Positions 1 through 7,444 of a stretch of DNA of 55,761 nucleotides are shown piece after piece. The notes under the pieces were generated by a model. That model was not told the DNA's origin, did no database searches, and was given only the letters and a program-made list of their open reading frames with translations. Within the stretch, counting starts at the first letter, position 1. Each line of letters begins with the position of its first letter. Source of the DNA: Georgenia thermotolerans. GTDB taxonomy: Bacteria > Actinomycetota > Actinomycetes > Actinomycetales > Actinomycetaceae. The position numbers and the translations under genes were made by a program. Where the stretch lies: positions 1-55,761 of the forward strand of contig NZ_VUKF01000030.1 of assembly GCF_009193185.1 (NCBI RefSeq). The letters run 5' to 3'.

Positions 1-65
1 CCCACCACGCCGCCACCGACACCCTCCGCCGAGCCACCACCGGCAACCCGCGACCGCTACATTGA
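1..65 (+). CDS. C-terminal tail of a transposition protein, probably IstB (partial)
   Basis: Only about 20 residues are present, read in the frame starting at base 3: HHAATDTLRRATTGNPRPLH, then TGA at 63-65. The pattern HHA...LR.ATTG...PL resembles the extreme C-terminus of actinobacterial IstB helper ATPases. It lies just upstream of the proposed IS21-type terminus, which is where istB ends in such elements. The family assignment rests on this short tail and is tentative. Confidence 0.35.
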   Translation, partial: HHAATDTLRRATTGNPRPLH

Positions 66-130
66 CAACCGCCTCCGGGTGGGGAATTTCAACGAGCACC
101 CCTGGGGAAGATCGGCGAGCGGCATCAACA
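1..130 (+). mobile_element. right end of an IS21-like element inserted in the IS3 transposase
   Basis: The IS3 transposase reading frame on the minus strand is homologous only up to base 131. Left of that the sequence changes to a short coding tail followed by GC-rich direct-repeat-like DNA containing TGGGGAATTTCAACGAGC and ending in CATCAACA at 123-130. Ends in TG...CA and this kind of sub-terminal motif fit IS21-family elements. The body of the element lies outside the window, so the family call is an inference. Confidence 0.45.
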
Positions 131-942
131 TCGGTGATCGACTTCCAGCCGCCGCGCCGCATGGCGGGGTTGCGCACGCACTCGGCCTTGAACAGGGAGT
201 TGTACGCCTCGGCCATGGCGTTGTCGTACGAATCGCCCCGGGACCCCACCGAGGCCACCGCGTCGGCCTCGGCGAGGCGTTCGGTGTAGCGGATGGCGCG
301 GTACTGCACGCCGCGGTCGGAGTGGTGGACCAGGCCCGCGACGTCCTGACCGGCCCGACGCCGCGCCCATAGGCCCATGTCGAGGGCGTCGAGGGCGAGG
401 TCGGTGCGCAGGGACGTGGATACCTGCCAGCCCACGATCATCCGGGAGAAGACGTCCAGGACGAACGCGGCATAGCCCCACCCGGAGTAGGTGCGGATGT
501 AGGTCAGGTCCGCCACCCACAGCTGGTTCGGCGCCGCCGCGACGAACCGGCGCTCGACCAGGTCAGCAGGCCTGGGCGTCTCGGCGCCCGCGCTCAGGGT
601 GGTCTTGCGGGTCTTCTCCCGGGCGATGCCGCGCAGGCCGTGGGCGCGCATGAGCCGCTCGACGGTGCAGCGGGCCACCCGGTGGCCCCTGCGGCGCAGC
701 TCGGCGTGGACCTTGCGGGCCCCGTAGACGCCCAGGTTCTCGGCGTGCACGGTCTTGATCTCCTCACTCAGCTCGGCGTCCCGCACGGCACGCGCCGACG
801 GGGCACGGTTCTTCGCGGCGTAGTAGGTGCTCGGGGCGATCGGCACGCTGGCGTCCCTCAGCACGGCGCAGATCGGCTCGACCCCGAGCCTGTGTCCCTC
901 GACGATCCGGTCGCGGTGGGCGTCGATGTACTCGATCACCAC
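131..942 (-). pseudogene. IS3-family transposase OrfB (DDE integrase), 3'-truncated
   Basis: Read in the -1 frame relative to OrfA, this gives an rve-type integrase: HTH_21-like region (LGVYGARKVHAELRRRGHRV), first catalytic Asp in NQLWVADLTYIRTYSGWGYA, second Asp in LVHHSDRGVQY, and the Glu in DNAMAEAYNSLFKAE. The protein then breaks off after GGWKSITD, so the final 25-30 residues (the usual WYNxRRLH...PPAEYE stretch) are gone. The in-frame GTG at 942 is a possible separate start, but production would normally be through the 996-1002 frameshift. Active-site residues are intact, yet loss of the C-terminus and one end makes this copy probably dead. Confidence 0.85.
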
Positions 943-962
943 CGCGGTCGGTACCTCGCGGG

Positions 963-1283
963 CTACTTGATCTGGCGGTCGAGCTCCGCGGCGGCGAAAA
1001 AAGCCGCGGAGGTCTTCAGGATCTCGTTGGCCCGGCGCAGCTCGCGGACCTCCCGCTCGAGCTCAGCGATCCGGGTCGCGTCATCGGTCGTGGTCCCGGG
1101 CCGCACCCCGCCGTCGATCTCGGCCTGCCTCACCCACGTCCGTAACGCCTCGGGGTGAATTCCGAGCTGGTCGGCGATCCGCTTGATCGCCCCTCGGCTC
1201 GTCTCCGGATCTTGCCGCGCGTCCATCGCCATCCGGGTAGCGCGGTCCCTCAACTCCTCGCTGTACTTCCGCGGTGCTGCCAT
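963..1283 (-). CDS. IS3-family transposase OrfA (HTH/leucine-zipper protein)
   Basis: 106 aa. The N-terminal half is a helix-turn-helix of the IS3 OrfA type (RKYSEELRDRATRMAMDA, then RIADQLGIHPEALRTWVRQA), which binds the element ends. The C-terminal half is a leucine zipper (IAELEREVRELRRANEIL) for multimerisation. ATG 1283 is chosen because GGAAGGA lies 8 nt upstream; an in-frame ATG at 1292 overlaps that site. Near the 3' end the coding strand reads GC-TTTTTTC (1002-996), a T-TTT-TTC slippery heptamer in the right register for the -1 frameshift that makes the OrfAB transposase. The family is certain; activity is unlikely because orfB is truncated. Confidence 0.88.
   Translation of the reverse strand: MAAPRKYSEELRDRATRMAMDARQDPETSRGAIKRIADQLGIHPEALRTWVRQAEIDGGVRPGTTTDDATRIAELEREVRELRRANEILKTSAAFFAAAELDRQIK
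996..1002 (-). other. -1 ribosomal frameshift heptamer T-TTT-TTC
   Basis: On the coding strand the heptamer TTTTTTC is set as X-XXY-YYZ in the orfA frame. It falls about 10 codons before the orfA stop, and slipping back one base enters the open orfB frame (FFRRRGARPPDQ...). This is the expected architecture for OrfAB synthesis in the IS3 family. Confidence 0.7.
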
Positions 1284-1384
1284 GACTCTCATCCTTCCGT
1301 GGAATGAGAGCCTTCATCAGACCCGGGGCGGTTCAGCTGGCGTGCTCCGCAGCGATGACGTCCAGCGATCCGAAACGGCTATCC

Positions 1385-2305
1385 CTAAGCATTATCGCGA
1401 GTGCGGGCGTACTCCTCATACCCGTGAAAAACCCCGAAGCCGCGAGAGTAGCCGATGACCGCACGCCTGCGGAGGTGCGTCGCCTCGTGCTGGCGGGATG
1501 GGTCGATGCCGACGTAACCGAGGACGTTATCCACCAGTGCATCAGAGACGTCGAGAACCGGCGCCAGCACGGAGCTCACGACGAGCCAGCCGTCGCCTTC
1601 GATGCCCTTGGTGAGCCAAGGTTGAGAGTGTGAGGCCCCAGAGCCGATGGACCAGGAGTACTTGCTTCCCGGCGTGTACTTGGCTGCCGCGTCCGTTGCG
1701 TTGAACTCGATGTTCACCGTCGCGGACCCCCGGCTCACGTTCAGCAACTTCTCCGGCCGCTTTGCGTCCCGCCCAATGCGGAATCCGTTTGCCTCAAGAT
1801 GGGCCACGAGCAGGGATCCTGCCTGCTTCGCCCTTTCTAACCTTTGGCGTTGTTCAACTGGGAACTGCGCCAGTGTTCGCGCAGTTCCCGTCGGCCAGCC
1901 AAGCAACACCGCGGCGGCACGCGCGGCCCGTCGCTCCGGGGATGCCGCCGGATCAGCGAGCCAGCACGCCAGCAGGGCCGCTTCCTGCACGCTGCGCGCG
2001 AGGCTGAACGCGGGAAGCGGCAGTAGCTCGGCATCGTCCGTGAAGAGGCGCTCCATCGCAATGACGTGCTCACAAGCGGACTTGAGGAAGCCGGCGACGT
2101 GCTCCACACCGGAGTCAAGGACTCCCTGAACCGCCTCACGCTGGCTCCAAGGCTGCTCTCTAACCCAGGCGATGTCCACCACACGGGGAGACGGATCCCG
2201 GTCGGCGGCGATGTAGGCGCCTAGCGCGCGCTGCATGGCCTCGGCTACCGACTCACGTTCTTGCCGAAGTACTCGGCGGGCGAAGGTCTCGGCGGACAAC
2301 GGCAT
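1385..2305 (-). CDS. hypothetical protein on the integrated element
   Basis: 306 aa and no family recognised. The N-terminal half is helical and acidic (QERESVAEAMQRALGAYIAAD; EHVAGFLKSACEHVIAMERLF). The second half is less hydrophobic, with a Gly/Ser-rich stretch near residues 215-235 (KYTPGSKYSWSIGSGASHSQ). No signal peptide or membrane segment is evident. The ATG at 2305 has no Shine-Dalgarno, but TAGCCT lies 6 nt upstream (2312-2317), suggesting a leaderless transcript. It sits between the IS3 copy and the tRNA-Ser scar, so it is probably cargo of an integrated element, possibly defence or abortive-infection related, but nothing in the sequence proves that. Confidence 0.6.
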   Translation of the reverse strand: MPLSAETFARRVLRQERESVAEAMQRALGAYIAADRDPSPRVVDIAWVREQPWSQREAVQGVLDSGVEHVAGFLKSACEHVIAMERLFTDDAELLPLPAFSLARSVQEAALLACWLADPAASPERRAARAAAVLLGWPTGTARTLAQFPVEQRQRLERAKQAGSLLVAHLEANGFRIGRDAKRPEKLLNVSRGSATVNIEFNATDAAAKYTPGSKYSWSIGSGASHSQPWLTKGIEGDGWLVVSSVLAPVLDVSDALVDNVLGYVGIDPSRQHEATHLRRRAVIGYSRGFGVFHGYEEYARTRDNA

Positions 2306-2556
2306 CTTCGAAGGCTAGCGCCAGCGTCCGATTTACTAGAGGTGGTGCCCGCATGATGCGGTGCCTGTGGGCGACCCCCGCCGGCACAGGCCCGCGAACG
2401 ATCCCCCTGGACTGCGCCATGGCGCAGCCCGACGCTAAACCACGACGAGGTGGGCTAACCGCCGTCAGTGGTGGACGGGCAAGACAGGCTGCCGCCCTGC
2501 GGCGACACATAACGGTGAGGTGCGGCGCTAAACGGGATCACCGGGCCTCAGTGCAC
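2306..2556. other. non-coding DNA at the proposed element end
   Basis: There is no convincing gene between the orphan gene and the tRNA fragment. It contains a perfect 16-nt palindrome CTGCGCCATGGCGCAG at 2412-2427 and several short GC-rich dyads. Its position next to the tRNA scar would suit recombinase or excisionase arm sites, or a terminator, but this is only inference. Confidence 0.4.
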
Positions 2557-2557
2557 C

Positions 2558-2608
2558 TGAAAGCCGTCGGGGCAACCCACCAAGGGTTCGAATCCCTTGC
2601 CCTCCGCC
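2558..2608 (+). other. 3' fragment of a tRNA-Ser gene (attachment-site scar)
   Basis: The segment carries the 3' half of a class-II tRNA: TGAAA (anticodon loop), a variable arm CGTCGGGGCAACCCACC, a T arm AAGGGTTCGAATCCCTT and the 3' acceptor strand GCCCTCC. No matching 5' acceptor strand GGAGGGC or D arm occurs upstream, so it is not a full gene. It resembles tRNA-Ser(TGA) and differs from the intact tRNA-Ser(GCT) at 7057-7145. Half-tRNAs cut in the anticodon loop are typical of att sites left by tyrosine integrases. Confidence 0.7.
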
Positions 2609-2696
2609 GAGTCTTCGTGGCAGTGGTGCGCGGTCTGCCGCGCCCCTGATGACGTCGAGGGTTGGCCGTTCGCCGCCCGCGCGGGAGGCTTGAGCC

Positions 2697-3134
2697 ATGG
2701 ACGGCGCGCTCGCCGATCTGACCATGGCGGCCCATTTCGGCTACCTGCTCTACTTCCTGCTGGGCGGCTTCGTCGCCTGGCGCTGGCCGAGGAGCATCGT
2801 CGCCCACGTCATCGCCATCGCCTGGGGCGGGCTCGCGCTCCTCTTCCGCTGGGACTGCCCGCTGACCCTTCTTGAGAACGACCTCCGCCGCCGCGCCGGC
2901 GAGCCGGGCCTCAGCCCCGGGGGCTTCATCAAGACATACCTCACCGGGCACCTCTACCCCGCGGACCGCGTCGCGCTGGTCCGTCTCGGCGCGGCCGCCG
3001 TCGTGCTGCTCTCCTGGGTGGGCTTCGTCCTCATCGTGCGCTCCCGCGTGCGGGCGCCCTCCCCGGGCGGGGCCGGCTCGCGCCGTGCCGGCCCGGACGG
3101 GCGCCAGCTGCGGAACCGGCCCCGGTACACCTGA
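2697..3134 (+). CDS. DUF2784 family membrane protein
   Basis: 145 aa. It matches the DUF2784 pattern: an opening helix (HFGYLLYFLLGGFVAWRWP), a second hydrophobic segment (VIAIAWGGLALLFRW), the hallmark DCPLTLLENDLRRRAGEPG, then GFIKTYLTGHLYP, and a last TM helix near residues 94-113. The tail is Arg/Pro-rich and probably cytoplasmic. GGGAGG lies 9 nt before the ATG. Function is unknown for the family. It is transcribed alone, convergent with the glycosyltransferase, and the two share a strong hairpin terminator. Confidence 0.85.
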   Translation: MDGALADLTMAAHFGYLLYFLLGGFVAWRWPRSIVAHVIAIAWGGLALLFRWDCPLTLLENDLRRRAGEPGLSPGGFIKTYLTGHLYPADRVALVRLGAAAVVLLSWVGFVLIVRSRVRAPSPGGAGSRRAGPDGRQLRNRPRYT

Positions 3135-3173
3135 CGGGCAGGACCGGGAGCTCACCTGACGGGCAGGACCGGG
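3128..3173. repeat. 21-bp direct repeat, two copies
   Basis: An identical 21-nt sequence beginning CACCTGACGGGCAGG occurs at 3128-3148 and 3153-3173. The first copy overlaps the stop codon of the DUF2784 gene. The second copy supplies the left arm of the following terminator, so the terminator arm looks partly duplicated. Confidence 0.8.
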
Positions 3174-3207
3174 GGCGGACGCGTGGTCCCGCCCCCGGTC
3201 CTGCCCG
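3160..3207. terminator. bidirectional hairpin terminator
   Basis: A perfect 19-bp stem (CGGGCAGGACCGGGGGCGG and its complement) with a 10-nt loop sits between two convergent genes. No T-tract follows, as is common for actinobacterial terminators. Confidence 0.75.
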
Positions 3208-3211
3208 GTGG

Positions 3212-4435
3212 CTACTTGTCCAGGGTCAGCCGCACCCCGGTGGAGCCGCCCCCCGCCGCTCCGGTGCCCGCAGCCAGGTGCCCGGTCGCTGCCTTCTGGC
3301 CCACGCCCGGCGCCTTGGGCGCCACCACGGGGGCCGCCTGCCCGAGCGCCGTGGCGGGCCGCATCCCGGCCTTGCGCGACGGCGTCCAGGTCCCCGCCAG
3401 GGCGCGCTCGACGACGTCGCGGTAGACCTTCTCGTACCCCGCGGCCATGACGTCCGGCGTGAACCGGTCGAGCACCTCCGCCCGGCACAGCGCCGGGTCG
3501 ATGATGTCCACGGCGTCGATCGCCGCCGGCAGGTCCTCGAGGCGCTCGCGGAGCAGACCGGTGACCCCGTCGGTGACGATCTCCGGGGCGGCGCCGCGGG
3601 GCATGGTGACCACGGGGGTGCCCGAGACCAGCGCCTCGATCATCACCATCCCGAACGGCTCCTCCCACTGCAGCGGGAACAGCAGGCAGCGGGCGGAGGC
3701 CAGCGCGTCACGCTTGTCCTGCCCGCCAATCTCCCCGAGCCACTCCACCCCCGCGCCGAGCCTCGGGCGGATCTCGCGCTCGAAGTACTCCCGCTCGGAC
3801 GGCTCGCTGCACTTGGCGGCCAGCTTGATCTCCCGGCCGGCCTCCCGGGCGGCGTCGATGGCCAGGTGCATGCCCTTGTCGGGGGTGCACCGGCCCAGGA
3901 ACAGCACCCAGTCCTCCTTCTCGGAACGGAAGGTGTAGTCGGCCGGGTCGAGGCTGTTGTGCACCGTGGCCGCCCAGTTGAGGTCCGGGGCGAACCCGCG
4001 CTGGGCGTCGGAGATGGCCACCAGCTCGGTCGTCTTCGCGAGCCTGCGGTAGTACAGGCCGGGCTCGCCCGTCACCGGGCCGTGCACGGTGGCCACCGTG
4101 GGGACGGCGCGGCCCCGGGCCTGGAGCGGCCCGAGCAGGGTGTGGTCGTGGACGACGTCGACGTCCAGGTGCTCGAGGATCTCGGCGGTGGCGGCGGCGT
4201 GGACCGCCTCGGGCAGCGGCTCGCCGAGCCGCGCGAACTGCGGGTCGGCGTAGGTGCGGCGGAACTGGGCCTTGGTGCCGTTGCGGCCGGCGCCGACGAG
4301 GGTCACCTCGTGGCCACGGTCGACGAGGGCGTCGATGAGCTTGGCGACCACCACCTCGATGCCGCCGTAGCCGCGGGGCGGCAGCTCGTAGAACGGCGGG
4401 GCGACCATCGCGATGCGCAGAGGCGACTGGGGCAT
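3212..4435 (-). CDS. GT4-family glycosyltransferase
   Basis: 407 aa, GT-B fold. The N-terminal domain starts with RIAMVAPPFY and the loop PRGYGGIEVVVAKLIDAL; VDVVHDHTLLGP follows. The C-terminal domain has FLGRCTPDKGMHLAIDAA and the sugar-nucleotide motif EEPFGMVMIEALVSGTPVV with the E-x7-E pair of GT4 retaining enzymes. The last 50 or so residues are a low-complexity Ala/Gly/Pro tail. ATG 4435 is chosen because AAAGGA sits just upstream; the ATG at 4441 overlaps that site. The next gene upstream on the same strand is a glycogen-debranching-type enzyme. Such pairs are common in actinobacteria, so a role in storage or compatible-solute sugar metabolism is plausible, but donor and acceptor are unknown. 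Confidence 0.88.
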   Translation of the reverse strand: MPQSPLRIAMVAPPFYELPPRGYGGIEVVVAKLIDALVDRGHEVTLVGAGRNGTKAQFRRTYADPQFARLGEPLPEAVHAAATAEILEHLDVDVVHDHTLLGPLQARGRAVPTVATVHGPVTGEPGLYYRRLAKTTELVAISDAQRGFAPDLNWAATVHNSLDPADYTFRSEKEDWVLFLGRCTPDKGMHLAIDAAREAGREIKLAAKCSEPSEREYFEREIRPRLGAGVEWLGEIGGQDKRDALASARCLLFPLQWEEPFGMVMIEALVSGTPVVTMPRGAAPEIVTDGVTGLLRERLEDLPAAIDAVDIIDPALCRAEVLDRFTPDVMAAGYEKVYRDVVERALAGTWTPSRKAGMRPATALGQAAPVVAPKAPGVGQKAATGHLAAGTGAAGGGSTGVRLTLDK

Positions 4436-4591
4436 GGACATCCTTTCTGTTGGCGCGGGGCGCACGAGGGTGCGCGGCATCCGCGGGAAGGCAGATGAAG
4501 AGGACGACGGCGAACCGGCGCGGGGGTGCGCCGGGCGCCGAGGCGAGGGTCCGGTCGGCGACGACCGGAAGTCAGGCGAGCGAGACCGTGA

Positions 4592-6772
4592 TCAGGCGGG
4601 CGCGGCGGCCTGGCGTGCGCCGTCGGGCGGGCCGGCGTCGGCGCCGGTGTCGCCGTGGCACGGGCACGTGCCGGGGCCGACGGTGAGGCCGTCGGGCAGG
4701 CCCGTCACGGTGGCGACGTCGTCACGGACCGCGAGGTCGACCTCGCCGCCGGCGAAGGGGATCCCGCGCAGGCTCAGCGGCTGCACCGCGGCGGGCAGCA
4801 CCGGGTCCAGGGCCAGCCGGTGGTGGGGCAGGCACGGCTCGACCCCGAGCATGACGCGCATCAGCTCGAGCGGCGCGGCCGAGGCCCAGGCCTGCGGCGA
4901 GCACGCGGCCGGGTAGGGGACGGGCCGGGGGTACTCGGCGCGGTCGAACCCGCACAGCAGCTCGGGCAGGCGCCCGCCGAGCTCGGCGGCGGTGTCCAGC
5001 ACGGCGCGCGCCACGGCGGTGGCGTGCTCGACGAGCCCGTAGCGGCGCAGGCCGGCGGCGATGATCGCGTTGTCGTGCGGCCAGACGGACCCGTTGTGGT
5101 AGCTCATCGGGTTGTAGGCGCCCATCGTCGTCGCCAGCGTGCGCACCCCCCACCCGCTGAACATCTCGGGGGAGAGCAGGTGGTCGGCCACCTGCCGGGC
5201 CCGCTCGGGCGGGACGATCCCCGTCCACAGGGCGTGCCCCATGTTCGAGGCGAGGGAGTCCACGGGCCGCTTGGCGCCGTCGAGCCCCAGGGCGTACCAG
5301 CCGCGCTCCGGCAGCCAGAACGCCGCCTCGAAGCGCTCGCGCAGGCGGGCGGCGCGCTCGCGGTAGCGTGCCGCGGCGTCGGCGTCGCGCTCCAGCGCCT
5401 CGGCGAGCAGCGCCCGGGCGAGGTAGGCGCCATAGACGTAGGCCTGGACCTCGACGAGGGCGATCGGCCCCTCGGGGATGCGCCCCGAGGCGTCGGTGAT
5501 CCCGTCGAAGGAGTCCTTCCAGCCCTGGTTGACCAGCCCGCGGTCGGTGGTGCGCTGGTACTCGACGAATCCGTCGCCGTCGGCGTCGCCGTAGGTCTCG
5601 ATCCACTCGAGGGCGCGGTCGACGTGCGGCAGGAGGGCGCGCACCCGCGCCGGGTCGGCGCCCCAGCGGGCCAGGTCGCCGACGAGCATGACGAACAGGG
5701 GCGTGGCGTCGGCGGTGCCGTAGTAGACGTTGCCGCCGAGGGCGTCCTCGGCGTCGACCCCGAAGCGCAGCTCGTGCGGGATGCGGCCGGGCTGCTCCTC
5801 GGTGACGGCGTCGACCTTCGTGCCCTGATGGCGGGCGAGCGCCTCGGCGGTGCCCAGGGCCAGGGAGGGGTTGATCGCGAGGGTCATCATCGCGGTCAGG
5901 ATGGAGTCGCGGCCGAACAGGGCCATGAACCACGGCGCGCCGGCCGCGACCGCGACGGAGTCGGGGTGTGCCGGGTCGTCGATGCGCAGGGACTCGAGGT
6001 CACGGCTGCTGGTGCGCAGCACGTCGGTGAGCACCGGGTCGGGCAGCGACAGCGAGGGGGTCTCGTGGCGCCAGGCGCTGCGCCGCACCTGGGGACCGGT
6101 GACCTCCATGGGCTGGTCGGCGGGGAAGGCGATCGGGGTGACCTCGCCGTCGTCGACCGGGTTGAGGTAGACGGACGTGCGCCAGATGCCGCGCGGGGGC
6201 ACCACCACGCGGAAGGTGAGGGTGTCGGCGGCCACGCGGGCGTCGGACGCGGAGACCACCACCTCGCGGGTGTGTCCCTGCCACCGCCGGGCGAGCCGCA
6301 GCTCGTGCTCGTCGAAGGAGATGCGGTGGTCACCGCGGCTGGTCACGTTGCCCTGCTTGACCTCGAAGAGGTCGCCGAAGTCGGCGCCGACGTGGACGGT
6401 CATGGCGAACGCGGCGGTCTCGCGGCCGAGGTTGCGCACCACGAGGTCCTCGCGCATCCCGGCGGAGACGAAGCGGTGACGCTCGACGAGCAGGGTCGAG
6501 TCGGCAAGGCCGGCCCGGGGGCGGGCACGGCCCACGTAGGTAGCCTGGTAGGTCTCCTCCGCGAAGACGGTCAGCGGCTCGACCGGCTCGCCGTCCACCC
6601 GCAGCTCCCAGCGGGAGAGCACACGGGTGTCGCGGACGAAGAGACCCTGGACGCCGCCGGGCGAGATGTCACCGGCCGCGTCGGAGATGCAGAAAGAGGA
6701 GCCCTCGATGAGGGTCACGGCACCCGCCGTGACGCCGGACGGTGCGCCGGCGAAGTTCCACGCCTGAGTCAC
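4592..6772 (-). CDS. amylo-alpha-1,6-glucosidase-like (glycogen debranching N-terminal domain) protein
   Basis: 726 aa from the GTG at 6772, which has GGAGG 6 nt upstream; the in-frame GTG at 6790 lacks a properly spaced site. The N-terminal third is the glycogen-debranching N-terminal beta domain (GVQGLFVRDTRVLSRWELRV). The rest is an (alpha/alpha)6 catalytic barrel with APWFMALFGRDSILTAMM, YGDADGDGFVEYQR and SYHNGSVWPHDNAII, the region where acidic catalytic residues sit in this family. It has no signal peptide, so is probably cytosolic. It likely hydrolyses alpha-1,6 branches in glycogen or a related glucan, or acts on a glucosylated solute made with the neighbouring GT4 enzyme; the exact substrate is open. 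Confidence 0.85.
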   Translation of the reverse strand: MTQAWNFAGAPSGVTAGAVTLIEGSSFCISDAAGDISPGGVQGLFVRDTRVLSRWELRVDGEPVEPLTVFAEETYQATYVGRARPRAGLADSTLLVERHRFVSAGMREDLVVRNLGRETAAFAMTVHVGADFGDLFEVKQGNVTSRGDHRISFDEHELRLARRWQGHTREVVVSASDARVAADTLTFRVVVPPRGIWRTSVYLNPVDDGEVTPIAFPADQPMEVTGPQVRRSAWRHETPSLSLPDPVLTDVLRTSSRDLESLRIDDPAHPDSVAVAAGAPWFMALFGRDSILTAMMTLAINPSLALGTAEALARHQGTKVDAVTEEQPGRIPHELRFGVDAEDALGGNVYYGTADATPLFVMLVGDLARWGADPARVRALLPHVDRALEWIETYGDADGDGFVEYQRTTDRGLVNQGWKDSFDGITDASGRIPEGPIALVEVQAYVYGAYLARALLAEALERDADAAARYRERAARLRERFEAAFWLPERGWYALGLDGAKRPVDSLASNMGHALWTGIVPPERARQVADHLLSPEMFSGWGVRTLATTMGAYNPMSYHNGSVWPHDNAIIAAGLRRYGLVEHATAVARAVLDTAAELGGRLPELLCGFDRAEYPRPVPYPAACSPQAWASAAPLELMRVMLGVEPCLPHHRLALDPVLPAAVQPLSLRGIPFAGGEVDLAVRDDVATVTGLPDGLTVGPGTCPCHGDTGADAGPPDGARQAAAPA

Positions 6773-7002
6773 GAACCACCTCCAGTTCACGTTCCTTCCA
6801 CCGCTGTGGGTGAGAAGTCGCGGACGGCGCGTGGCAGGCGGGGCCTACGTGCCTCCGCGGCGTCGGGAAGGGATCCGAGACAGACTTTAGCCCAGAAGAC
6901 TCAAGTTTGGGCCGAGCGGCCGTCCCATGGCGGGGCGGGCGGGGCGTCCCCGCGACGGCGAAGGCGTCACCGAGTCGCCCCGGGAACGGGTGCAGGCAAA
7001 CG

Positions 7003-7047
7003 AAAAGGGCCGGGAACCACGCTGGTGATGCAGCGGTTCCCGGCCCC
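7003..7047 (-). terminator. Rho-independent terminator of the tRNA-Ser gene
   Basis: A perfect 12-bp stem (GGGCCGGGAACC at 7007-7018 with its complement at 7035-7046) is followed on the minus strand by TTTT (7006-7003). It lies 10 nt past the 3' end of the tRNA. Confidence 0.85.
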
Positions 7048-7056
7048 TCGCGAGAG

Positions 7057-7145
7057 CGGAGACGGTGGGATTTGAACCCACGGACGGGTTGCCCCGTCAC
7101 GGCCTTAGCAGGGCCGCGCACTAGACCTGACTATGCGACGTCTCC
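7057..7145 (-). tRNA. tRNA-Ser (anticodon GCT)
   Basis: Read on the minus strand it begins GGAGACGTCGCATAGTC. The anticodon loop CTGCTAA is closed by GGCC/GGCC, a long variable arm (GTGACGGGGCAACCCGTC) is present, the T arm is GTGGGTTCAAATCCCAC, and the 3' strand CGTCTCC is followed by discriminator G. No CCA is encoded. All arms pair; length is 89 nt, normal for class II. Confidence 0.96.
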
Positions 7146-7157
7146 AAGGACGTCCTC

Positions 7158-7186
7158 AGGTTACCGGGCGCGGTCCGCCTGGCCAA
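7158..7186 (-). promoter_or_regulatory. promoter of tRNA-Ser(GCT)
   Basis: On the minus strand TTGGCC (7186-7181) and TAACCT (7163-7158) are separated by 17 nt and end 12 nt before the tRNA, a good housekeeping-sigma arrangement. Confidence 0.6.
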
Positions 7187-7402
7187 AACGTTCGACGCAC
7201 GTCACGAACCTCCGGGGGTGACTGGCGCTCGGGCCGGCGCCGCCCGGCACCGCTGGAGGAGTCCGGGGCGGTCCCTCCCGCTCCCCTCCGGTTGCGGGTG
7301 TTCGCGCGCTCCGTGAGCCTGGCGGGGGCTCGTGGCCGGCCCGCCGACTCTCGTCGGGCAGGGCGGGAATGCCTGTGACATCCTGCAACTGCGCGCGCAG
7401 CA

Positions 7403-7418
7403 TGTGTCGATCATCACA
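7403..7418. promoter_or_regulatory. candidate CRP/FNR-family binding site upstream of the gas-vesicle operon
   Basis: TGTGTCGATCATCACA fits the CRP-type pattern TGTG(A/T)-N6-TCACA, extended by a flanking A/T pair to ATGTG...CACAT. It lies 26 nt before the first gas-vesicle start codon. No clear -10 box is visible between, so the mode of action is unknown. Confidence 0.35.
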
Positions 7419-7444
7419 TTCGTGAGGACGGGGACTGATACGCC

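Larger units (their letters stand above)
131..1335 (-). mobile_element. IS3-family insertion sequence, truncated at its orfB end
   Basis: The left terminus is probably TGAACCGCCCCGGGTCT, which on the minus strand begins at 1335. The element holds orfA, a -1 slippery heptamer and orfB. The orfB end with its terminal repeat is missing because another element is joined at about 130/131. The IS lies just downstream of the orphan gene at 1385-2305 and does not interrupt it. Confidence 0.7.

Noticed and set aside
2538-2608. A complete tRNA-Ser gene
   Set aside because: No 5' acceptor strand or D arm can be found upstream; only the 3' half is present.
2353-2649. 98-codon plus-strand frame over the tRNA-Ser fragment
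   Set aside because: It crosses the conserved tRNA T arm, has no domain and no good ribosome binding site.
4655-7075. An 806-codon plus-strand frame opposite the debranching enzyme
   Set aside because: Antisense shadow; it also runs through the tRNA-Ser terminator region.
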